21,419 nucleotides of DNA from K23-9 sp049680365 (GTDB lineage Bacteria > Planctomycetota > Planctomycetia > Pirellulales > Pirellulaceae). The notes beneath the pieces were generated by a model. That model was not told the origin of the DNA. It did not search any database and saw nothing but the letters and a program-made list of their open reading frames with translations. Shown here piece by piece: positions 16,060-21,419 of the stretch (the first letter of the stretch is position 1; every line of letters begins with the position of its first letter). Location of the stretch: contig JBAUHQ010000061.1 in the NCBI GenBank assembly GCA_049680365.1, positions 1 through 21,419 of the forward strand, given 5' to 3'. A program made the position numbers and the translations under genes.

Positions 16060-16197
16060 AGACGCGAAGGGATGAGTCAGTTGTTTAAGGTAGGATGACT
16101 CTCCAATTCGTCCACGCTGCAAAACACTAGGCAAGCGACTCAAAGAGTCGCTCACTTTGCAACACTGATTCACCCTGCGGAGACGCGAAGGGGTGAG
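16060..16197. repeat. Direct 17-bp repeats flanking a hairpin
   Basis: AGACGCGAAGGGATGAG at 16060-16076 and AGACGCGAAGGGGTGAG at 16181-16197 match at 16 of 17 positions, 121 bp apart. Between them is the hairpin at 16134-16152 with an outer GCAAA (16119-16123)/TTTGC (16156-16160) pairing. The layout resembles a small interspersed element or a decayed miniature element, with no coding capacity. Confidence 0.45.
16134..16152. repeat. Perfect hairpin AGCGACTC-AAA-GAGTCGCT
   Basis: Eight-base perfect arms with a three-base loop. It lies upstream of both divergent genes, so it is not placed as a terminator for either; an operator dyad or a repeat-element core are the alternatives. Confidence 0.5.
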
Positions 16198-16296
16198 AGC
16201 ACTTCGTTCGCGCCGGCAGATTAGAATTGTAGTCACTCGAATCGCGTTGAAGAAGCATAACGTATGTGCCAAGTCATATCAGGATCGGCTCACACC

Positions 16297-17538
16297 ATGA
16301 AAACACGAACAAACCGTCGCCGATTTCTTCAGGGAACCGGCATCGCTCTGTCACTCCCAGTCTTCGAGAGTTTTGCCGCTGGCACTGCAGCCGACGATAA
16401 GTCCACACGACGATTAGTCTGCGTCGGCAATCACTTGGGCTTTTATCCTGGCAACTTCTTTCCACAGGAAGCCGGGAAAGACTATGTGCCGACATCGACG
16501 CTGAAGCCGCTTGAGCCCCATCGCGATGATCTGACGGTGTTCTCGCATCTGGATCACGAGCTCAACGGCGGGCACAAGGCAGTCCAGGGATTTCTGACCA
16601 GCATCAAGAAGGAAGAAGCCGCGGGATTTCCTGCAAAGAACATCTCACTCGACCAAGCGGCCGCTGAACACGTCGGCAGTGCCACACGTTTCCCATCGAT
16701 CAACACGGGAATCGATGGGGGCACCGATATGTGTTGGACCCGTGCTGGCGTTCATGTGCCGCCGATCAATAATCCCGCCACGCTGTTTCGAGGCCTCTTT
16801 GTCAATTCGCATGAAAGTGAACGAGAAGCAGAACGCACACGATTGAAGCATCGAGGCAGTGTGCTCGACGCGCTGCGAGATTCGGCAAGTGCTTTGAGTC
16901 GAACCCTCGGCGCTGCGGACCGTGACAAGCTGGAGCAATATCTGACATCGGTCCGCGATGTGGAGCGGCGGTTGCAGATGTCGAAAGAGTGGCTTGATCG
17001 TCCCAAGCCAGAATCGCCGATCGATGAGGTGCTCGACGAGGAGCGGCAACATATCGACGAAGTGGCTCTACTTTATGACTTGATGGCTCTGGCTTTACAG
17101 ACAGACTCCACTCGAGTCGCGACGCTGGAAACCGGCCTGGGCTTCCGCACGGCTGAATTGGATTTAGGCAGCTACCACGGTCTGTCTCACCATAGCAAGT
17201 CAGCAGACCGGATCGGCCAGCTTCAAGTTGTGGAAGCCTTTCTGACCACAAAGCTCTGCGACTTTGTCTCCCGGCTCAAGGAAGCACAGATTTTCGACCA
17301 CACACTGATCGTCTTCGGCAGCGGCATGAGCGACGGATCGATCCACAGCAACCGAAACCTTCCAGTGCTAATGGCCGGTGGCGGATTGAAACATCAGGGC
17401 CATGTTGTTTGTCCGGTAAAGCAGCATCAGCGTGTGCCGCTGTCGAATCTATGGCTTTCAGTGTTGAACTGGTTTGGGGCGGAGGCAGATCGGTTCGGGA
17501 GAAGTACGGGGACGTTTTCGGCAATGGAGATTGGATGA
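16297..17538 (+). CDS. DUF1552 family protein, Tat-exported
   Basis: Planctomycete-typical DUF1552 protein of about 413 aa; molecular function is unknown. The ATG at 16297 gives MKTRTNRRRFLQGTGIALSL, a textbook twin-arginine Tat signal, so this start is preferred over the in-frame ATG at 16264, which would put 11 extra residues in front. Family landmarks include FFPQEAGKDY, then FSHLDHELNGGHKAVQGFL, DMCWTRAGVHVPP, LFRGLF, LEQYLTSVRDVERRLQ, LQTDSTRVATLE, FGSGMSDGSIHSNRNLPVLMAGGG and the final LSNLWLSVLNWFG. The FGSGMSDG and ATLETG blocks resemble DUF1501 and other alkaline-phosphatase-like proteins. The PSCyt/PSD cytochrome-like gene starts 139 bp downstream; DUF1552 proteins are often encoded next to such proteins in planctomycetes, which suggests a joint periplasmic redox role, still unproven. 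Confidence 0.93.
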   Translation: MKTRTNRRRFLQGTGIALSLPVFESFAAGTAADDKSTRRLVCVGNHLGFYPGNFFPQEAGKDYVPTSTLKPLEPHRDDLTVFSHLDHELNGGHKAVQGFLTSIKKEEAAGFPAKNISLDQAAAEHVGSATRFPSINTGIDGGTDMCWTRAGVHVPPINNPATLFRGLFVNSHESEREAERTRLKHRGSVLDALRDSASALSRTLGAADRDKLEQYLTSVRDVERRLQMSKEWLDRPKPESPIDEVLDEERQHIDEVALLYDLMALALQTDSTRVATLETGLGFRTAELDLGSYHGLSHHSKSADRIGQLQVVEAFLTTKLCDFVSRLKEAQIFDHTLIVFGSGMSDGSIHSNRNLPVLMAGGGLKHQGHVVCPVKQHQRVPLSNLWLSVLNWFGAEADRFGRSTGTFSAMEIG

Positions 17539-17594
17539 AAGAGATCGGAAAGAAGAGACTGGACGGAAGATATTTGTCATTCGTTATTTGTCAA

Positions 17595-17678
17595 AGCCCA
17601 GAGGGCGAAACATTCTCTGCCGGTGGCGTAAACCACCGGACCACTGTTGCATCAAAACCCAGCCCGGAGGGCGACACA
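17595..17678. repeat. Interspersed repeat: two 18-mers around a palindrome
   Basis: AGCCCAGAGGGCGAAACA (17595-17612) and AGCCCGGAGGGCGACACA (17661-17678) match at 16 of 18 positions. Between them is a perfect inverted repeat CCGGTGG (17620-17626), CGTAAA, CCACCGG (17633-17639). I recall similar GCCCGGAGGGCGACAC and GGTGGCGTAAGCCACC words scattered in Rhodopirellula genomes, but cannot search for them. The second 18-mer carries GGAGG and ends on the A of the downstream ATG. Confidence 0.65.
17666..17670 (+). promoter_or_regulatory. Repeat-borne Shine-Dalgarno (GGAGG) deciding the PSCyt/PSD start
   Basis: GGAGG at 17666-17670 lies seven bases before the ATG at 17678-17680. It is part of the second repeat 18-mer and makes 17678 clearly better than the upstream in-frame start at 17474, which overlaps the DUF1552 gene. 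Confidence 0.7.
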
Positions 17679-20164
17679 TGGCTGCCCATCAACAACTAAT
17701 AACAAACTCTTCCTACTTAACGCTATTCGTCCTAACGCTCGCGATCACAACGACGGTCCACGCCAAAGAACGGACTTCTGCGTTCCTCAAAACGCATTGC
17801 GTCCGCTGTCACGGCAGCCAAAATCAAAAAGCCGACCGTCGATTCGACACACTCCCTGAGCAGATCAAAAACCTCGACGACCTGCAGCGATATCAAGAAA
17901 TCGTCGACCAACTCAATCTTGCGAGCATGCCTCCAGAAAACGAGCCGCAGCCGACGGCGGAAGAGCGTGCTGCGGTGGTCGCGCACCTGACCCGGCAGAT
18001 TACTGTCGCACACGGCGAACTGAATTCGTCGGGCGGACACAGTGTGCTTCGACGGCTCAACTCGTGGGAGTACCGGCAGACGATTGGCGACTTGCTGGGG
18101 CTCAATGTCGACGTTTGGAATCCAGCGGAAGATTTTCCTGCCGAGGTGACGGTTGACGGCTTCGATAATAACGGAGCCGGGCTGGTCACCTCCGGTATGT
18201 TGATGGATCACTACTTTGTCGCCGCCGAAGAAGCCATTCGACGGGCCACGCAATTTGGCCAGCGCCCGGCGTCCGCGAAGTATGTTCAACCGTCACCGTT
18301 CTACTTCGCTGGCAAGGACAAGACAGACCTACCGAAACTCTTCCAAGTCGATCGCTTCCGTTTCATCCCAGAAACGCCATACACTGATTTGTACGGTCGG
18401 CATTATCGCGGCGGACACATTGGTTTCCTACCACTGTTGCGGCAAGGCGGTGTCGCGCACAGCGGCATCTACACCATCAGCGTTCGCGCGGCAGCGGTGA
18501 ATCGCGTGCATGACTATGGCAAAGCACTGGGCGATTTCCGCAATGGAGATCCGCTGGTGATGGAGATCGCCGCCGTAGATCGGCGAGGCAGCGTCGAGAG
18601 CACCGGAAACGTCTCGAAGATGACGTCGCTGGCACGCATCGAATTGACAAACGAAGAACCGCAGTGGTTTCAATGGAACGTCTACATGGAAGCGGGATAC
18701 GAGCCGGAAGTCCGTTTTCGCAATGGCCCGCTGGCGGCCAAGCGAATGGTCCGACTCCTGACGACTCAGGCCGCGGACAAACCCGAGTTCAAACCTTTTG
18801 TCGACATGAAAGGCGGTACTGAGAAATCGCACGGAGTACTCAAAGCCTACAAAGGGCCACGTCTGCGAATCTGGGAGATCGGGCTCGAAGGACCACACAT
18901 TGATTCGTGGCCAACAGCCGGTCATCGCGCGCTGTATGGAGACCTGACTGCTGAGGAACTCAGCGCGACGACGATTGCTCAGCGACTTGAAGCGTTCGCC
19001 GAAAAAGCGTTTCGACGTCCACCGATCGTCGGAGAGCTGGAACCGATCCAGCGACTCGTGGCCGACAAACTCAACAAAGGCGAAAAGCCTTTGCATGCCC
19101 TCCAGCTTGGCTGCCAGGCAATTCTCTGCTCTCCAGGATTCCTGTATCTGAACCTCGGTGAAGGAGCGCTGAGCGAAGTCGCGCTGGCGTCGAGGCTGTC
19201 CTATTTCATTTGGTCATCGACTCCCGACGAAACGCTTCTCAAGCTGGCAGTCGACGGGAAATTGCGGTCTGAGTTATCAGCACAGGTAAGCCGCATGTTG
19301 GCTGATCCCCGGTCCGATCGATTCGTGAAACACTTTGTGCGTCGATGGTTGGACCTGGACAACATCGGGATGATGCCTCCGTCAGCGGACTTTGTTGTCT
19401 ACTACCGTGACAACCTGGAAACGGCGATGCGTGAAGAAACAGAAACGTTTTTCCGTCATGTGCTTGATAACAATCTGTCACCGCGCGAGTTTCTGGACGC
19501 CGATTATTCGTTTCTCAACCGCGAACTCGCTTTGCACTACGGCATCAAAGGCGTCGAAGGCAACCATCTGAGCCGTGTTTCGCACAACGGCAGTCATCGA
19601 GGTGGCCTGCTCGGCCAGGGAGCGTTCCTTACCGCCTCAGCCAACGGAGTCGACACGTCACCCGTTGTGCGTGGCATCTACATATCGGAGAAGATACTCG
19701 GCTACACACCACCGCCTCCTCCTCCCGACGTTCCCGCCATCGAACCGGACATCCGCGGCGCGGTCTCGATCCGAGAGCAACTCGAAAGGCACCGGGAATC
19801 CGCAACCTGCGCCGAGTGCCATCGCAAGATCGATCCGCTCGGCTTCGCGCTGGAGAATTTCGACGCCATTGGACGCTGGCGAAAGGAATACGAGAAGAAG
19901 ATGCCCATCGATTCCGCTGGCAATCTGCCCGGTGGAGAGTCATTCCAGACTGTTTCAGAATTCCGCAAACTCCTCGTAAATCGCCAGGACCAGTTCAACC
20001 GTTGTCTGACCGAAAAACTGATGACCTACGCCCTGGGACGTACGCTCGAAATCCGCGACCGCCCCGGCGTTGATAAAATCTGCAAAGAAATGACTGGCAG
20101 CGATAAAGGCCTACGGGATCTCATCCAGGCCATCGTCAGCAGCGAGAGCTTTTTGCAGAACTAG
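17678..20164 (+). CDS. PSCyt1-PSD3-PSD5-PSD4-PSCyt3-PSD2 cytochrome-like protein (DUF1592 family)
   Basis: Large planctomycete-type exported protein of 828 aa. A signal peptide covers about 10-29 (SSYLTLFVLTLAITTTVHA). PSCyt1 holds haem motif C41-VRC-H45. PSD3/DUF1587 follows at about 118-190 (RRLNSWEYRQTIGDLLGL). About 200-420 is a beta-rich region. PSD5/DUF1595 lies at about 430-490 (AEKAFRRPP), PSD4/DUF1592 at about 498-635 (LASRLSYFIWSSTPD), and PSCyt3/DUF1588 at about 640-735 (HRGGLLGQGAFLTASANGVD, a proline run, then the second haem motif C711-AEC-H715 in CAECHRKIDPLGFALENFDA). PSD2/DUF1585 is at about 750-828 (LMTYALGRTLEIRDRP). The Cys pairs fit covalent c-type haem, so electron transfer or oxidation of sugars or phenols at the envelope is plausible, though the role is not established. 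It probably acts with DUF1552. Reading through from 17474 would add 68 repeat-derived residues and is rejected. Confidence 0.94.
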   Translation: MAAHQQLITNSSYLTLFVLTLAITTTVHAKERTSAFLKTHCVRCHGSQNQKADRRFDTLPEQIKNLDDLQRYQEIVDQLNLASMPPENEPQPTAEERAAVVAHLTRQITVAHGELNSSGGHSVLRRLNSWEYRQTIGDLLGLNVDVWNPAEDFPAEVTVDGFDNNGAGLVTSGMLMDHYFVAAEEAIRRATQFGQRPASAKYVQPSPFYFAGKDKTDLPKLFQVDRFRFIPETPYTDLYGRHYRGGHIGFLPLLRQGGVAHSGIYTISVRAAAVNRVHDYGKALGDFRNGDPLVMEIAAVDRRGSVESTGNVSKMTSLARIELTNEEPQWFQWNVYMEAGYEPEVRFRNGPLAAKRMVRLLTTQAADKPEFKPFVDMKGGTEKSHGVLKAYKGPRLRIWEIGLEGPHIDSWPTAGHRALYGDLTAEELSATTIAQRLEAFAEKAFRRPPIVGELEPIQRLVADKLNKGEKPLHALQLGCQAILCSPGFLYLNLGEGALSEVALASRLSYFIWSSTPDETLLKLAVDGKLRSELSAQVSRMLADPRSDRFVKHFVRRWLDLDNIGMMPPSADFVVYYRDNLETAMREETETFFRHVLDNNLSPREFLDADYSFLNRELALHYGIKGVEGNHLSRVSHNGSHRGGLLGQGAFLTASANGVDTSPVVRGIYISEKILGYTPPPPPPDVPAIEPDIRGAVSIREQLERHRESATCAECHRKIDPLGFALENFDAIGRWRKEYEKKMPIDSAGNLPGGESFQTVSEFRKLLVNRQDQFNRCLTEKLMTYALGRTLEIRDRPGVDKICKEMTGSDKGLRDLIQAIVSSESFLQN

Positions 20165-20203
20165 AAATCAAAGTGTTTTCATCGGGCGGCTTGGCAGCGT
20201 GCT

Positions 20204-21419
20204 TCACTCTCCGAATCGGGAATGACTACTCGACTTGGAGAGTCGGGCTCTCACCGGCACAGGAACTGGTATTTCCGCACGCTTGGCGAGTACGTTTGTC
20301 AGGATTCCAACTGCAAAACATGTCACTGCGTAAACGATTGGCAGCGTTGAGTAAGAGGCATCCTTGGGATTGAGCATCACGAGCAGGAAAGCTGCACTGC
20401 TCATGAATGCGGTCAGCGAAATACCGAGATAGAACAAGTGCTTTGCATCGTTCATGATGAACTCCGTTGAGACAGAAAAAAGATCGGGAGAGTCAGATTG
20501 TTTGTCGTTTGAAAAACCAAGGCGTTGCTTGATGTCTTCGACGCCACCGCGTGCCCACGCCGTGAACGCGCTCGAAAGGAAGCGGAACTTGGGAGTGACG
20601 ATTCGACCTTGCAGAACTCGACAATCGCATCGGCGGATCTGCATGCCGATTTCGCGATAGACGGCCGCGGCCACGCGAATGGCGGGACGAACGGCGGATG
20701 GAAGGTAGACGATGCCTTCGTTTCCAATCTCGTAGTACCCTTCGGCGAGATCGAGAATCCTTCGCACGGCTCCATGAGTTTCGTCTTCTGAAGAGTCATC
20801 GACGCCATGGGGTAACCAACTTTTTGGCAGATAGCAGCGGCCGCGCTGCCAGTCCTCACGAACATCGCGGGCGATATTCGTAAGCTGCATCGCAATACCA
20901 AGTGACTTGGCATGCCGCAGGGCGCGTTGATCGGTGACACCGAAGACACTGCACATCATCAACCCAACGACGCCAGCGGCACGATAGCAGTAGCGAAGCA
21001 ACTCGTTCTCGGTATCGATCTGGCCGAGTTCCAAATCCATCTCCATGCCATCAAGCAGCCCCAGAGGGTAGCTTCGATCGATGTCGTACTTACCGACCAA
21101 CTCGGCAAGCCAAGCAGAAGCTCGATGCACGGTAGGCTCGTCGCGGTAAATCCGCTGAACATCTTCGCGGAGGATTGAGAGGCGTTGTTTGGCCTCATCC
21201 GCACTGCCGCATGAATCGACGGCGTCGTCGCACCATCGACACCATGCGTAAAGCTTCTGTACGTCGTCCCTCACGCTTGCGGGCAACAAGCTGGACGCAA
21301 TCGAGAACGAACGGCTGTTCTGGCGGATCACCTCGCCGTCATCGATACCGAAAGGGTGATTGGGACGTGTGTTCGCCGGAAATCGTTCGTGAACTATCGG
21401 CCATCGGTTATGTCTTCGC
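20204..21419 (-). CDS. Squalene/phytoene synthase family protein with C-terminal membrane domain (5' end may lie off window)
   Basis: Trans-isoprenyl diphosphate synthase that condenses two prenyl diphosphates head to head (phytoene or squalene). Numbering from the GTG at 21331 (375 aa): RQNSRSFSIASSLLP (3-17), first Asp motif D35-DAVD39, then DLELGQ, RAAGVVGLMM, and the second Asp motif QLTNIARD156-VRED160-W with RGRCYLP. After about 285 there is an addition not found in standard CrtB: two hydrophobic helices (FYLGISLTAFMSSAAFLLVML and LPIVYAVTCFAVGILTNVL) and a basic tail. The last roughly 20 residues (VRARLSKSSSHSRFGE) lie in repeat-like DNA. The frame stays open from 21331 to the right edge (29 codons), and GTG has no well-spaced ribosome binding site, so the true start may be beyond 21419. 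CrtB, HpnC/HpnD and squalene synthase remain possible; phytoene synthase is likeliest. Confidence 0.88.
   Translation of the reverse strand, partial: RRHNRWPIVHERFPANTRPNHPFGIDDGEVIRQNSRSFSIASSLLPASVRDDVQKLYAWCRWCDDAVDSCGSADEAKQRLSILREDVQRIYRDEPTVHRASAWLAELVGKYDIDRSYPLGLLDGMEMDLELGQIDTENELLRYCYRAAGVVGLMMCSVFGVTDQRALRHAKSLGIAMQLTNIARDVREDWQRGRCYLPKSWLPHGVDDSSEDETHGAVRRILDLAEGYYEIGNEGIVYLPSAVRPAIRVAAAVYREIGMQIRRCDCRVLQGRIVTPKFRFLSSAFTAWARGGVEDIKQRLGFSNDKQSDSPDLFSVSTEFIMNDAKHLFYLGISLTAFMSSAAFLLVMLNPKDASYSTLPIVYAVTCFAVGILTNVLAKRAEIPVPVPVRARLSKSSSHSRFGE
20206..20243. repeat. Inverted repeat at the 3' end of the phytoene synthase gene
   Basis: ACTCTCC (20206-20212) and GGAGAGT (20237-20243) are perfect 7-base complements 24 bases apart. 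On the minus strand, GACTCTCCAAGTCG (20244-20231) matches GACTCTCCAATTCG at 16097-16110 in 13 of 14 bases. The gene's stop codon (20206-20204) is reached inside this element. Confidence 0.45.

Larger units (their letters stand above)
16004..16296. other. Divergent intergenic region with repeats
   Basis: 293 bp between the divergent LamG-sulfatase and DUF1552 genes, so it must hold both promoters. It contains a near-exact 17-mer pair (16060 and 16181), an 8-bp-stem hairpin (16134-16152), and a 14-mer shared with the 3' end of the phytoene synthase gene. I could not identify confident -35/-10 boxes. Confidence 0.5.

Noticed and set aside
17474..17677. Upstream extension of the PSCyt/PSD protein
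   Set aside because: It overlaps the end of DUF1552, translates the repeat into Arg/Pro-rich sequence, and would bury the signal peptide 68 residues inside. ATG 17678 has an ideal Shine-Dalgarno.

Overview
The window looks like a chromosomal segment from a planctomycete of the Pirellulaceae, close to Rhodopirellula. I infer this from protein families, not from a marker gene. It holds a DUF1501 N-terminus, a DUF1552 protein, a large PSCyt1/PSD3/PSD5/PSD4/PSCyt3/PSD2 protein with two CxxCH haem motifs, two exported formylglycine sulfatases and a DUF1080-type protein. Moderate GC, loosely packed genes and short interspersed hairpin repeats fit the same group.

Layout. Positions 1-101 (minus) carry the first 33 codons of a DUF1501 protein that runs off the left edge. 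About 1.3 kb without a convincing gene follows (102-1439). Positions 1440-4746 (minus) form an oxidoreductase group transcribed SDR, then succinate-semialdehyde-type aldehyde dehydrogenase, then CurA-like zinc-independent MDR reductase; the MDR gene is broken by a one-base frameshift. Positions 4829-7732 (plus) hold a membrane and lipid group: PAP2 phosphatase, YihY/BrkB membrane protein, PmtA-like methyltransferase, and a small GGPLDG-motif protein. Positions 7733-8522 are mostly non-coding and contain a truncated endonuclease/exonuclease/phosphatase remnant on the minus strand.

Positions 8523-16003 look like a polysaccharide-degradation locus. A plus-strand sulfatase converges on a minus-strand set made of a sulfatase with a C-terminal LamG-like domain, a DUF1080-type protein with a duplicated helical region, and a six-hairpin glycosidase. 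The last two overlap by ATGA. All four have export signals, so together they could remove sulfate and cleave glycan outside the cytoplasm; the substrate cannot be read from the sequence. Positions 16297-20164 (plus) hold the DUF1552 protein and the PSCyt/PSD cytochrome-like protein, families often found side by side in planctomycetes. Positions 20204-21419 (minus) carry a squalene/phytoene synthase with an unusual C-terminal membrane domain; its reading frame stays open to the right edge.

The most unusual signals are in the spacers. Three related hairpins occur at 2491-2519, 5579-5611 and 7727-7757, and two of them contain the stop codon of the gene before them. A repeat at 17595-17678 (two 18-mers around a palindrome) supplies the Shine-Dalgarno sequence and the start of the start codon for the PSCyt/PSD gene. 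A 14-mer in the 16.1 kb spacer recurs at the 3' end of the phytoene synthase gene. Repeats therefore appear to have shaped gene ends here. I saw no tRNA, rRNA, CRISPR array, complete insertion sequence or phage gene.
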